The notes under the pieces were generated by a model. It was not told the DNA's origin. It did not search any database and saw only the letters and a program-made list of their open reading frames with translations. A program made the translations under genes and the position numbers. Of a DNA stretch of 64,000 bases, positions 54,367 through 63,911 are shown piece by piece. Origin of the DNA: G963663365 sp963663365 (GTDB taxonomy: Bacteria; Hinthialibacterota; Hinthialibacteria; Hinthialibacterales; G963663365); contig CAXXIH010000008.1 in the NCBI GenBank assembly GCA_963663365.2, forward strand, positions 372,001 through 436,000, given 5' to 3'. How positions within the stretch are numbered: position 1 is the stretch's first letter; the number at the start of each line of letters is the position of its first letter.

Positions 54367-54724
54367 ACCCGGGGATATGATCGAACCGCATGGCCGCGGG
54401 GAAGTCTTCAGAAGTCCTGCCCTATTGTCTGACTTGGATAATGATATCAGTGAGGCAACTGATGTCTCGGCTCAAAATCCTCAAATTGTAAAACGTCTGT
54501 TGGCGTTTGCTGAAAGGGCACGAGAGGATATCGGTGATGTTGACCATCCGGGGCGTAATCAGAGGCCTGCCGGGGAAGTATCCAACCCTATGACTCTTGT
54601 GATTGAAAAGCGTGAGATGCGTTCAAGCAACCTCATCGTACGCACAATTTTCAGTCTGTTCTTGTTTAACTTATGTTATAATCGTGTCCATTCCTTGATA
54701 AGCCATCGGGAAATTCCCGGCTGA
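54367..54724 (+). pseudogene. 3' remnant of a sulfatase gene abutting the last repeat
   Basis: The frame entering from the array encodes, from about 54430, LLSDLDNDISEATDVSAQNP and then VKRLLAFAERAREDIGD and RPAGEV. This is the C-terminal signature of type I sulfatases (LYDLENDPSETTNVA, a helix with the LEALAERAREDLGD pattern, and RPPG). The catalytic part is missing, so only about 70-80 residues remain. It has no start codon of its own. The Gfo/Idh gene begins 25 bases after its stop. It marks the right edge of the island or a deletion. Confidence 0.65.
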
Positions 54725-54749
54725 ATATTTGTTTATCGGAGTAACGCTT

Positions 54750-56081
54750 ATGTCAACAAATCTCACTCGGCGTAATTTTATGGAAATCGGTTCCGCTGCC
54801 ACAATCGGATTGACTGCCGGAGCTCGAAAATTAGCTATGGCTCAGTCTTCGACCGAACCGGATCCAAACCGTGTGATCCGTTTTGGCATTATTGGTGTGG
54901 GCAGACGAGGTTCCGGACTTCTTAAAAATTTACTTTCCATGCCTAATCTTGCGTTTCCAGCCATTTGCGATATCGACAAGATGCGTCTTCAAGACGCACA
55001 GAACGTAGTAGTTAAGGCCGGGCATCCAAAGCCGGATGGGTACTGTGAAAGTGAAACGGCCTTTGAAAGAATGACCGCACGCGACGATCTCGATGCGGTT
55101 TTAATTGCCACACCATGGAATTGGCATACGCCAATGGCTGTATCATCCATGAAAGGTAAAAAATATACGGCGGTAGAAGTGCCTTGCGCGATCACGAAGG
55201 ATGAATGCCGGCAGCTCGTGAATACCTCGGAACAGACCGGCATGCCCTGCATGATGCTTGAAAACTGGAGTTTCCGCCGCGATAACCTCGCGGTGCTCAA
55301 AATGATTCGCGATGGATTGTTTGGAGATATTGTACACTGTCACTGTGCACATTCGCACGAATGCATCGAAAATACGTTTTTTGAATCGGAAACAGGAAAT
55401 GATCGTTGGCCCGCCCAATTTCTCGTGAAACGAAATTGCGATCAGTATCCTACGCACAGTCTTGGGCCGGTGTTGAGCTGGATGAATATCAATTGTGGAG
55501 ACCGCTTTGATTATTTGACCTCTACGGCCACAAATCAATTCGGCATTACTGCCATGTTCAATCGGAAGTTTCCGGACCATCCCAACGCAAAACGGGAATT
55601 CATGCAGGGGGATATCGTCACCACGGTTGTCCGTACAGTGAAAGGGAAAACCATTGTTATTAATTACGATATGCAGCTGCCGCGTCCTTACGACAACCGG
55701 TGGATGATTCAGGGCATAAAAGGCATTTATAATGAGCAGCGCGAATCCGTGTATTTACTGGATAAGAATCCGCAACACCATCAATGGGAACCGTTTGCTC
55801 CTTATCAAGATCAGTATGATCATACGTTCTGGACATCGTCTTCAGAGGATATAACCAGCCGCGGGCACGGCGGTGTGGATTACATCGAATTGCGCGAATT
55901 TATCAAAGCCGTTCGTAATAAGATTCAAACGCCCATCGATGTGTACGATTCGGTCACTATGAGTTGCATTATATGGCTATCGGAAGAATCCATTTCTAAA
56001 GGTAGTGTTCCTGTAAAATGCCCGGACTACACAAAAGGCCGCTGGGAGACCAAGCAACCAACCTTCGCAACTGAAGCGTAG
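54750..56081 (+). CDS. Gfo/Idh/MocA oxidoreductase with a Tat signal
   Basis: From the ATG at 54750 the protein is 443 residues. The N-terminus TRRNFM followed by a hydrophobic stretch is a twin-arginine signal, so the folded, cofactor-loaded enzyme should be exported. The Rossmann part has GIIGVGRRGSG, and the usual EKP motif appears as EVPCA. The C-terminal alpha/beta domain follows the family. Members oxidise or reduce sugars with NAD(P); exported forms include the GH109 alpha-N-acetylgalactosaminidases, which use NAD internally. Here it follows a sulfatase relic, which suggests work on sulfated or amino-sugar glycans. Substrate not determinable. Confidence 0.8.
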   Translation: MSTNLTRRNFMEIGSAATIGLTAGARKLAMAQSSTEPDPNRVIRFGIIGVGRRGSGLLKNLLSMPNLAFPAICDIDKMRLQDAQNVVVKAGHPKPDGYCESETAFERMTARDDLDAVLIATPWNWHTPMAVSSMKGKKYTAVEVPCAITKDECRQLVNTSEQTGMPCMMLENWSFRRDNLAVLKMIRDGLFGDIVHCHCAHSHECIENTFFESETGNDRWPAQFLVKRNCDQYPTHSLGPVLSWMNINCGDRFDYLTSTATNQFGITAMFNRKFPDHPNAKREFMQGDIVTTVVRTVKGKTIVINYDMQLPRPYDNRWMIQGIKGIYNEQRESVYLLDKNPQHHQWEPFAPYQDQYDHTFWTSSSEDITSRGHGGVDYIELREFIKAVRNKIQTPIDVYDSVTMSCIIWLSEESISKGSVPVKCPDYTKGRWETKQPTFATEA

Positions 56082-56219
56082 CCGTCATGAATCTGAAAAT
56101 GTAACCTGAGGTTCAAAAACTTGACTTATCCCGTACGCTTCAGCCAGCATCAACCGGCGCTGGAAATTCGCTAACGATCACAGCAGATTATTTCGAATGA
56201 GTATGTCAGATGAAAGGCG

Positions 56220-57344
56220 ATGACTGTGAATAGGAATAGCACAGATGGTTCGAAGGCTCACACGGAAGGCCGTTTATTGTCTCTCGATTTTTTTCGTGGA
56301 TTCACCATGTTTTTGTTGATCGCCGAAGGGACTTCTCTCTTCTCCAAACTTAAGGATCGTTCCTTAGATGGCACTTGGATTCATATTATTGGACAGCAAT
56401 TCGACCATCATCCGTGGAATGGTCTTCATTTTTGGGATTTGGTCCAACCCTTTTTTATGTTTATTGTCGGTGTGGCTTTGCCTTTTTCATATGCAAAACG
56501 GATTCAGCGCGGAGATAGCAATTCTTTAATCATGCGCCATGCCATTCAGCGTTCGGTACTGTTGTTGCTCTTTGGCTGGATGCTCTATTGCATCGGCCCA
56601 GGACATCTTACACTTGATTTTCATAATGTCCTCGCTCAACTTGCCTTGCCCTATTTAATTTCATTTATGATGATGAGGTGTTCATTTAACAAACAACTGG
56701 TTATTTCCTTTTTGATCATACTCTTTGCCGAATTGCTCTATCGTCTTTTTCCGGTTCCCGGTTTCAATCAGCCGTTTGTACCGGATCGCAACTTTGGATC
56801 CTATATAGATATTTTGATTTCCGGAAAAGTCTACGGCGGTCATTGGGTTATGTTCAATACGATTCCTACTACAGTTCATACGATGTGGGGAGTTATGGTA
56901 GGACAATGGTTGATGAGTGACCGTAGCGCAAAACAAAAAACGGTTCTATTGATTGTTATTGGTTTGACAGGAGTGATTGCGGGGTATGCCTTGAATCCGT
57001 TTACACCGATCATCAAACGTATCTACACCAGTTCATATGTGATTGTCAGCGGTGGCTGGTGCCTGTTGGCTTTGGCGTTTTCTTATTGGGTGATCGATGT
57101 GCTAAAAATTCAAGAATGGTCGAAATTCTTTGTGATTGTGGGCTTGAATCCACTATTTATTTATATGTTTACGGATGTCGGAGGCGGCCATTTTTGTTAT
57201 CGTATTGCCAGGCCTTTTACGATGGCATTGTTCTCCTGGTGCGGCGAACTGAATGCTGAAATTGTCACAAGTTTGGTCACGTGGGCTATGCTATGGTATA
57301 TCTGCTATTGGCTCTATCAAAGGAAAATTGTGATTAAAATTTAA
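56220..57344 (+). CDS. DUF5009/HGSNAT-like membrane acyltransferase
   Basis: A 374-residue polytopic protein with about ten hydrophobic helices. The N-terminal RLLSLDFFRGFTMFLLIAEG is the hallmark of heparan-alpha-glucosaminide N-acetyltransferase-like and DUF5009 proteins, and DHHPWNGLHFWDLVQPFFMF follows, including the conserved His and Asp. The family moves acetyl groups across the membrane to glucosamine ends. In this context it probably modifies sugars for breakdown or the cell surface. The ATG at 56220 is preceded by AAAGGCG. Confidence 0.8.
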   Translation: MTVNRNSTDGSKAHTEGRLLSLDFFRGFTMFLLIAEGTSLFSKLKDRSLDGTWIHIIGQQFDHHPWNGLHFWDLVQPFFMFIVGVALPFSYAKRIQRGDSNSLIMRHAIQRSVLLLLFGWMLYCIGPGHLTLDFHNVLAQLALPYLISFMMMRCSFNKQLVISFLIILFAELLYRLFPVPGFNQPFVPDRNFGSYIDILISGKVYGGHWVMFNTIPTTVHTMWGVMVGQWLMSDRSAKQKTVLLIVIGLTGVIAGYALNPFTPIIKRIYTSSYVIVSGGWCLLALAFSYWVIDVLKIQEWSKFFVIVGLNPLFIYMFTDVGGGHFCYRIARPFTMALFSWCGELNAEIVTSLVTWAMLWYICYWLYQRKIVIKI

Positions 57345-57528
57345 TTTTTTGCCGCTCTGGTAGACGTAAGAGTTTTATTACCTTCGGTGGTTGGTGAATG
57401 GACAGGGAAGATACAAAAACAGCGGCTCATCACGATCTTGGCGGGATTCGCTCCCCTGACCAATCATGAGAACACCCATTCTCCTTTAACAGGTACAGGG
57501 GGGGCATATATACGGATGACTTTCAAAA

Positions 57529-59406
57529 TTAATAGATTGTGATGGTTTCGCGGACCCTGGGAAGTTGGAATGGCTCGTAACACCAGCGCTCCCAATTCCA
57601 TTTCAACCATATACGTGTGGGATTCGCTAATTCACTGCCGAAATGAAAGGTGGCTTCCGCGGGTCGTCCGGCATCGTTCAAATCAGTAATTGTGATCACC
57701 ACTTCGGATAAATTGACCTCAGTTCCAAGAGATATTGGTTTGAATGGATCGCGGAAAAAGAGAGCGACACGGTCGCTGAAATTAAAAAGCAAACGATTCG
57801 TAAGTGAGATGGTTTCACTTCGTCCTTCTCCACCGGGCGGTTTCAAGAATCCTCCTTTGGGACGAACGGTCAGGGTTTGCGGATCGGGGCGTGAGATGGC
57901 TATGGGTGTCGTAGCCTGAGCCAATGCAAGAATACGTTTGGGAATGGGACGATTTTTGTAGTAGCTCACAACTCCAATATAGGCGTTGAAAAATGCGACG
58001 GGCGTATTCGCAATCACCACTTCGGCTCCGTCAAGTGTTTGCGACTTGCCAAGATTGAGAACGTTCTCGATACGATGAGCGGTTTCCTTCATGATGAAAG
58101 GTGTTTGTAGAAAGTTAATTGGAGCGATGATGGCGTGAATCCCAACTAAACCCACCATGACCGTTTTTCGCATTCGTCTGCGGATGAATGATTCTGGAGC
58201 AGACGATGCTAGTTGAGGCAAGCGACCCAGGATTAAGGCTATAGTCATCATGCTCCCAATGTTTGCGGACAACCAATTTCGACTGTCAGGAAGCGTCGCG
58301 CAAAAAGGGATGGCGGAAAAAACTGCACCCGTCAGGGCAAAGCGTAGCTGGCTATCAGTTCGCCAAAGTGGAAATAGCAGCCATATAAATCCAAGAAATA
58401 TCATCATAAACGCAAACGCAATCATCGCTGTTGTGCGATCTGAAAGAAAAATAAATTTATTCGCCGGGGGCCAGAAAAAGATATCCTGGATCGCGAATGC
58501 CAGGCGGACGGGTAAGGCAAAAATAAACTGCAATGGATTATTTGAGGGATCGATATAGACGCCGGATTCTGTTACCCCATAGCCGAGTAAGTTATAAACG
58601 GTTCGCCAAAAGATGATCGCGGCGAGATAGGGAAGCATTCGATTGATTTTTGCTCGCCACGTGGATGAATCCAACCACAGTGTATAGGACAGAAGATAAC
58701 CGAACACTCCAATTCCGGCTTCGGCTGAGAAAAGCGCTGTTAGAAAAAGTAGGACGGCGGTCACCTGTAACTTGAATGATTTACGATCGTACGACTCGAT
58801 GTGGGTTAAAAACGCCAGTAAGCCGAAGGCCACCCCAACCAAGGCGTTACGATTTGATATCCAGCCGACCGTGATACCGTGCCCATCGTTAATGGCAAAC
58901 AAAAGCGCTGCCAGAGCGAGTACCCAGCCCGCAGATAGAAATTTTCGATAGAGAATCGCCACCAGAAAAACAACTAGTGCGTACCATAGGATGTTGTGCA
59001 GATGCATAAGGGCAGGAGATTGCGGCCAAAACGTGTAATCGATCAGATGAGTAAAGGCCGTAAGGGGACGCCAGAAAGCGATGCGACAGGTTTCACTCGA
59101 CCACCAAGACATCTGGCCGAGGTCAATTCCGCGGTGATTGTGTTCTGGAATCCCATCAATAAACCGAAACATGCGCATCAATACTTGAGAGGGATCGAAA
59201 TCGGGCCAGTAGCAGGTGATCAGTTGCCGCGCTTCGGGATTGGAATCAAAGATCAACCGGTGAAAGTAATCGTCCGTATACCAGCCGGTTGTCATGGAAT
59301 GGGCCGCTAGCATTACGGCAAACAGACCAATCAACCAGGGGAACGTTCGTCGTGTCCCCAAGTATTGCAAGCCGTTTATAATGTGTTCAAGAAGGAGTTT
59401 TAGCAC
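57529..59406 (-). CDS. Polytopic membrane protein resembling glycosyltransferase C-type or O-mannosyltransferase-like proteins
   Basis: A 625-residue protein with about ten to eleven membrane helices in the first 420 residues and a roughly 200-residue C-terminal soluble domain. The first large loop has WYTDDYFHRLIFD with paired Asp residues, and WRPLTAFTHLIDY follows, features common in GT-C glycosyltransferases of the PMT/ArnT kind, although no single family is certain. It stands alone, convergent with the acyltransferase. Likely uses lipid-linked sugars at the outer membrane face. Function is inferred. Confidence 0.6.
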   Translation of the reverse strand: MLKLLLEHIINGLQYLGTRRTFPWLIGLFAVMLAAHSMTTGWYTDDYFHRLIFDSNPEARQLITCYWPDFDPSQVLMRMFRFIDGIPEHNHRGIDLGQMSWWSSETCRIAFWRPLTAFTHLIDYTFWPQSPALMHLHNILWYALVVFLVAILYRKFLSAGWVLALAALLFAINDGHGITVGWISNRNALVGVAFGLLAFLTHIESYDRKSFKLQVTAVLLFLTALFSAEAGIGVFGYLLSYTLWLDSSTWRAKINRMLPYLAAIIFWRTVYNLLGYGVTESGVYIDPSNNPLQFIFALPVRLAFAIQDIFFWPPANKFIFLSDRTTAMIAFAFMMIFLGFIWLLFPLWRTDSQLRFALTGAVFSAIPFCATLPDSRNWLSANIGSMMTIALILGRLPQLASSAPESFIRRRMRKTVMVGLVGIHAIIAPINFLQTPFIMKETAHRIENVLNLGKSQTLDGAEVVIANTPVAFFNAYIGVVSYYKNRPIPKRILALAQATTPIAISRPDPQTLTVRPKGGFLKPPGGEGRSETISLTNRLLFNFSDRVALFFRDPFKPISLGTEVNLSEVVITITDLNDAGRPAEATFHFGSELANPTRIWLKWNWERWCYEPFQLPRVRETITIY

Positions 59407-59475
59407 AGAAATTTCAATCCATGAATCAGGTCGCGCCAGACCGCAATGTTCTCAGCAGCCCAATTGGCTGTGATA

Positions 59476-60426
59476 TTATGGGACATAGGGCATCGGAAAT
59501 GGCGATGCACTTGTGGATTTGGCCGCGACCATCAAGTCATCGAGTTGCTCGATGCTCTTGATGCCCACAACGACCGAAGTGATTCCGGGTTTCTGTAACA
59601 GCCACCGAATAGCATATTGGGAGGGCTTTAGCCCGGCCTCTTCACTTTCATGCAGAAATTCTTTGAGTTTCTCGTGAACACCGTTTTCAAACTTCATCCA
59701 GCGAGGTTGTTTTTCGGCGCGGCTGCCACCGGGCGGCGGCTGATTGGCCGCGTATTTCCCGGTGAGTATCCCGCCTTGTAGCGGTTGATACGGCGTGATG
59801 GCGATGTGGTTAAAACGGCAGAATGGAAGATAGGCTTCCTCGTTGGCACGTTCAAGCCAATTATAGAGCGGTTGGGCAATCACCGGCCTCGGCCAGTTGT
59901 TTGTCTTACAGAGTTGCAGAATTTGTTGGATATGGCTGGCCTCAAAGTTCGAAAATCCCCAGTGACGTATCTTGCCGATTTGTATGAGATCGGCCATAAC
60001 AGCCACGGATTCTTCGAGAGGAGTTGCCGAATCGGCCTTGTGTAATTCATAGAAGTCGAGATAGTCGGTCTGAAGACGACTCAGTGAGGCATCAATCTGA
60101 TGTAGTATGTGTATTCTCCCCAAACCTGTCCCGGCGTATTCCCACGTGCCAATGGGATTACCTACCTTCGAAGTGACCACTACTTGTTCGCGGCGTCCCT
60201 TCAAGGCCACGCCAAGGATTTCTTCCGCCACACCACCCGGCGACCCGAGGAAACGCGTATAGCCTTCATAGATGTCCGCCGTGTCAATGAAATTCACGCC
60301 ATGATCCAGCGCCCAATGTACGAGCTTCACCGCATCGCTTTCCACCATGGGAGTTCCGAAAGTCATAGTGCCCAGACATAGGGATGAGACTTTGATTCCT
60401 GTATCTCCAATTTCCCGCATAATCAT
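59476..60426 (-). CDS. Aldo/keto reductase
   Basis: The ATG at 60426, behind AAAGGAG, gives 316 residues. A longer frame to 60657 runs into the symporter gene and lacks similarity. The AKR tetrad is complete: Asp and Tyr in NFIDTADIYEG, Lys in VVTSKVG, His in YELHKAD. The (alpha/beta)8 barrel continues to a VVVGIKSIEQLDDL C-terminus that binds NADP. It reduces carbonyls, often sugars, with NADPH and resembles the YghZ/L-glyceraldehyde-type group. It follows the SSS symporter in the same direction, so it probably handles the imported substrate. Confidence 0.85.
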   Translation of the reverse strand: MIMREIGDTGIKVSSLCLGTMTFGTPMVESDAVKLVHWALDHGVNFIDTADIYEGYTRFLGSPGGVAEEILGVALKGRREQVVVTSKVGNPIGTWEYAGTGLGRIHILHQIDASLSRLQTDYLDFYELHKADSATPLEESVAVMADLIQIGKIRHWGFSNFEASHIQQILQLCKTNNWPRPVIAQPLYNWLERANEEAYLPFCRFNHIAITPYQPLQGGILTGKYAANQPPPGGSRAEKQPRWMKFENGVHEKLKEFLHESEEAGLKPSQYAIRWLLQKPGITSVVVGIKSIEQLDDLMVAAKSTSASPFPMPYVP

Positions 60427-60485
60427 GTGAGGGGCTCCTTTTGATTGGTTGGTATTCTCAACACAGTGTCCTGCCAGAGCGTGAA

Positions 60486-61955
60486 TTAAATATCGACGGG
60501 CATACCGTGAATAAGTCGACTTGCTAGGTAGCCTACTAATACGGTTGTGCCAAACGAGCAAGGCATTAGAAAGGCCCAATGCACGTTCTTGCCTTCGATT
60601 GACAGGTTCATGACCATCACAGTGATACCAATACTTGCTATTGCACCGCACAACCACCCGCGAAAGTGCGTCCTCTGCGTAAGTGCCCCGAGTAGGAAAA
60701 GTGCCAACACAGGCCCGTTAAAAAGTCCGAGAAAGGTGTTGGAAGCTTTTAGTATCTGTTCGACACTGGATACGTAGAACGCCACACCCGTAGCAAAAAG
60801 GCCAATACCAATCGTCAGAGTACGCCCCAACAGGATGGCGTTCTGTTCAGATAGTGGACTATGCCTAAGAGGGCGAACGTAGTCGTTAACAATCACAGTG
60901 GCAACTGACAAGATTCCTGAGTCGAGGCTGGACATGGCTGCGGCAAAAATTCCGGCAACGAGTAATCCTGATGCGCCCTGCGGAAGTGCGTACATGATGT
61001 AGCGGGGCAGCATTCGGTCTGGCGATAGGTTTTCAACAGGAAAAAGACGGAAGTGTACAAACAGCCCCAAGCCGATGAATGCAAGGAGCGAGAAAAACAC
61101 AACATCGAACACTGAGTTGAACAAGATGGAACGTACCATGCCGCCATATCCTCTTGACGACAAAAGACGCTGTACCGTCACCTGGTCGGTGCCATAATCC
61201 TGTGTGAATCCGAGGAAATAAGAGAGACTGAGCGCCGCGACACTTGCCTCGAACCAACTGAACCGCCAATGCACAAGGTGGCCACGCTCCAGCGCTGTTT
61301 CGAGGATTCCAGAAATCCCGCCTGGGACGTGAAAGGCGAGATGGATGGCGATCCAAACGGAGCCTGCTACAAGAATCACGAACTGCAATACGTCTGTCAA
61401 AATAACAGCGCGAAGGCCGCCCATGACCGTGTAGATCGTAGCGAGCAAGCCTATACCTATAATGGAGATGTACAGGTTGAGTCCGACGGCCTCAGATAGG
61501 GCTAGGGCCGGGGCATAGATTACCACGCCTAGCCAACCCATGCGTGCCAGTAAGAACAACGCCGATACTGCATACCGGGCATTTGGGCCGTATCGGCGGT
61601 AGATGTACTCATATGATGTTGTAACATTCAGCCTGTGGTACAAGGGGTAAAACAGCATCAAGATCACGACCGCGGCAAGCGGACTGGTGAAGTATCCGAA
61701 AAGGATCGAGAGGTCTTCCTTGATGACAGTACCGGGAAATCCCATGTAGGAGATTGCGCTCGTTACCGAGGCAAAAATACTCATTCCCACGGCCAGCCAG
61801 GGCATGTTTCTTCCGGCAAGAAAGTAGTCCCTTGAACTCGATTGGCGTCGGGCAGCAAACAAACCGATTCCAATACATGTGGAAAGGTAAGCGGTGAGAA
61901 CTATGTAATTCAATGTTCCGAAACTGTAGGCTGCAAAAATGGTTTCAGGTTCCAT
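60486..61955 (-). CDS. Sodium:solute symporter (SSS/SLC5 family)
   Basis: A 489-residue transporter with about 13 hydrophobic helices. Family features are the early YLSTCIGIGLFAARRQSSSR, DYFLAGRNMPWLAVGMSIFA, the QDYGTDQVTVQRLL loop and AGIFAAAMSSLDSGILS, whose serines belong to the Na+ site. It imports a sugar, sugar acid or amino acid with Na+. The start is seven bases after the stop of the DegT gene, so the minus-strand genes from 63876 to 59476 appear to be one operon run by the GntR-type regulator. Confidence 0.9.
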   Translation of the reverse strand: MEPETIFAAYSFGTLNYIVLTAYLSTCIGIGLFAARRQSSSRDYFLAGRNMPWLAVGMSIFASVTSAISYMGFPGTVIKEDLSILFGYFTSPLAAVVILMLFYPLYHRLNVTTSYEYIYRRYGPNARYAVSALFLLARMGWLGVVIYAPALALSEAVGLNLYISIIGIGLLATIYTVMGGLRAVILTDVLQFVILVAGSVWIAIHLAFHVPGGISGILETALERGHLVHWRFSWFEASVAALSLSYFLGFTQDYGTDQVTVQRLLSSRGYGGMVRSILFNSVFDVVFFSLLAFIGLGLFVHFRLFPVENLSPDRMLPRYIMYALPQGASGLLVAGIFAAAMSSLDSGILSVATVIVNDYVRPLRHSPLSEQNAILLGRTLTIGIGLFATGVAFYVSSVEQILKASNTFLGLFNGPVLALFLLGALTQRTHFRGWLCGAIASIGITVMVMNLSIEGKNVHWAFLMPCSFGTTVLVGYLASRLIHGMPVDI

Positions 61956-61961
61956 TGCAGT

Positions 61962-63152
61962 TTACCGTTTGTTGCGTAGCGCAGTGAGTGCGTTGCCGAT
62001 TCGCGCGGCCATGTCATCGAGCAACGCATCTTCCATGTCTGACCACCACGGAAAACTGATCATGTTGTCGAAATAGTGGTCCGTCACTGGAACATTGGCC
62101 GACTCGAGTCCGAATCGCTGAAAGAGTTCCGAACGATAAAGAGGCCAGTATTGGACAATGCACTTCAAGTTGTATTTCTCAAACAGCAGCCGGATAAGGT
62201 CGTCTCTATGAACATTGGACGATTTTCCGTCAAACCGTGCCGCCATTAGGTGATAAACGTGTTCACAATCTTCTGGAACCTCTTGGAAAACAATCTCTGG
62301 GAACGTTTTCAAAATTTCGTGGAAGCGTTTGGCTTGCCGCTGGCGCGCGGCGTTAATGGCGTCCAATCGTTTGATCAGTAGCCGGCCCACAGCGCAGTTG
62401 ACCTCTGCAAGACAGAAGTTATGAGGCCACACACCGGTGGCGGGCTCCACAATGTTACCCATCGCAGGTTTCCAGTAGTCGGCCCGTTCGCTTTCAAACG
62501 GCCAATTACCCATCCAACGCAAACGCCGAGCCTTGAGCCCCAGTTCCTTGTCGCGGAGGATCAGCATCCCGCCTTCCCCCATTGTGCTTATGTTTTTTTG
62601 CGAATGGAAACTGAAGCACCCGAAATCGCCAATCGTACCGACGCGTTTGCCTTTGTAGCGTGCTCCCGGCGCTTGTGCACAGTCTTCCACTATGACAAGC
62701 CCATGTTTGTCTGCAAGTTCCATGATGGAATCCATGTCAGCCGTTAATCCGTACAGATGGACGACGACTACCATGCGTGTACGGGGTGTGATTAACGGCG
62801 CAATTGTATCCGCTGAAATCAGCCGAGTTTTCGGATCTATGTCGGCCCATTTCAGACTTGCTCCAGTGCGTGCAAATGGCACTGCCGATGATACAAACGT
62901 ATGTGCTGGAATAATGACTTCGTCTCCCGGTCCCAGGCGTGAAAGGATTGCCGCCGTTTCCAATGCCGCCGTCGCATTACTCAACACAACGGCCTCCTCA
63001 CTACCGATGAATTGGGCGAACTCCTGTTCAAATACCTCGCCTTCTGGACCGGCAGCCCACGTCTTTCCCTCACGCAAGACGCGAAGCACTACTTGTTCTT
63101 CCTCTCTGCTCAACCGTGTCTGAACAGCCAGCAACTCAATCATGGAGCCCAT
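61962..63152 (-). CDS. DegT/DnrJ/EryC1/StrS aminotransferase
   Basis: The ATG at 63152 has GGGGGA five bases upstream and gives 396 residues; an ATG at 63143 is an alternative, and the frame to 63245 lies inside the regulator gene. The PLP features are visible: VVLSNATAALETA phosphate region, EDCAQAPGARYKG with the PLP-binding Asp, and FSFHSQKNISTMGEGG with the Schiff-base Lys. Such enzymes transaminate keto-sugars, often during amino-sugar synthesis or degradation. It overlaps the regulator by 17 bases. Confidence 0.85.
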   Translation of the reverse strand: MGSMIELLAVQTRLSREEEQVVLRVLREGKTWAAGPEGEVFEQEFAQFIGSEEAVVLSNATAALETAAILSRLGPGDEVIIPAHTFVSSAVPFARTGASLKWADIDPKTRLISADTIAPLITPRTRMVVVVHLYGLTADMDSIMELADKHGLVIVEDCAQAPGARYKGKRVGTIGDFGCFSFHSQKNISTMGEGGMLILRDKELGLKARRLRWMGNWPFESERADYWKPAMGNIVEPATGVWPHNFCLAEVNCAVGRLLIKRLDAINAARQRQAKRFHEILKTFPEIVFQEVPEDCEHVYHLMAARFDGKSSNVHRDDLIRLLFEKYNLKCIVQYWPLYRSELFQRFGLESANVPVTDHYFDNMISFPWWSDMEDALLDDMAARIGNALTALRNKR

Positions 63153-63876
63153 TCGTTTCCCCCGTGTCCAGTTGTTCGCCGTTCTTGAGTTCAGCGAGAC
63201 TATTATCCAAGTGATGGCGCAACAGGCTCCGCGCAAGTTCCACATCGCGTCCCGCGATGGCCTTCGCGATGGCTTTATGTTCCCAAACCGCGTCGGGGGC
63301 CACCGTGCGCCAATGTGGATTTTGGGCGGCAGCAGTTCGAAAATAGTCGGCCAATACCGAGTGCATCCCGGAGATGAGAGGGTTGCCCGTCATTTCCAAG
63401 AGGAGATTATGGAACTCATATTCCGCGGCGTCGGCCTCATCGGTCTGGCCGAAGACTGTTGTCACCTCTTCGAATCGCGCTGCGATCTCTTTTAGCCGAT
63501 TTGCTTGTTCCTTTGTCGTATTCACTACCGCAAGGCCTATCGCACCCAGTTCCAATACGTAACGCAACTCGGCCAGCGACTGGATGCTTTTATCCCCCAA
63601 ACTTCGCGAGTACAGCGGAAGCCAATTTTCCATGATATCCCGCACGTCGGGGCGTTGTATGACTAACCCAACCCGCTTACGCCCCTTTAGCAAACCCAGT
63701 GCTTGGAGTTGGCCGACGGCCTCGCGTGCAATGGTCCGCGAAACCCCAAACTCCGAAGCGATCTGGTCAACGGTCATAAACACCGCATCCTTCTCAAGAT
63801 CGGATTTCATAATCCGAGATCGGATCTTTTTTACCAAGTCATTGGTCAGATTTTTGTTTGCGTCGTGCTTTTTCAT
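63136..63876 (-). CDS. GntR-family transcriptional regulator, FCD (FadR) subfamily
   Basis: A 246-residue regulator. The N-terminal winged helix contains MTVDQIASEFGVSRTIAREA and VGQLQALGLL. The C-terminal FCD domain is all-helical with metal-type residues in FHNLLLEMTGNPLI and RSLLRHHLDNS. FCD regulators usually repress sugar-acid or organic-acid operons and are released by the substrate. As the first gene of the run ending at 59476, it probably controls it and itself. A good promoter lies just upstream. Confidence 0.88.
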   Translation of the reverse strand: MKKHDANKNLTNDLVKKIRSRIMKSDLEKDAVFMTVDQIASEFGVSRTIAREAVGQLQALGLLKGRKRVGLVIQRPDVRDIMENWLPLYSRSLGDKSIQSLAELRYVLELGAIGLAVVNTTKEQANRLKEIAARFEEVTTVFGQTDEADAAEYEFHNLLLEMTGNPLISGMHSVLADYFRTAAAQNPHWRTVAPDAVWEHKAIAKAIAGRDVELARSLLRHHLDNSLAELKNGEQLDTGETNGLHD

Positions 63877-63882
63877 TTTAAT

Positions 63883-63911
63883 ATAGTAGTACTTAATATG
63901 TCATATGTCAA
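63883..63911 (-). promoter_or_regulatory. Sigma-70-type promoter of the regulator operon
   Basis: On the minus strand TTGACA (63911-63906) and TACTAT (63888-63883) are separated by exactly 17 bases, six bases before the ATG region. The initiation point would be very near the start codon, so the mRNA leader is very short or the start is slightly downstream. ATATGACATAT between the boxes is partly palindromic and could be an operator. Confidence 0.55.

Noticed and set aside
54353..54724. A complete small gene starting in the last repeat
   Set aside because: The start codon would lie inside the CRISPR repeat. The sequence instead matches only the C-terminal end of sulfatases.
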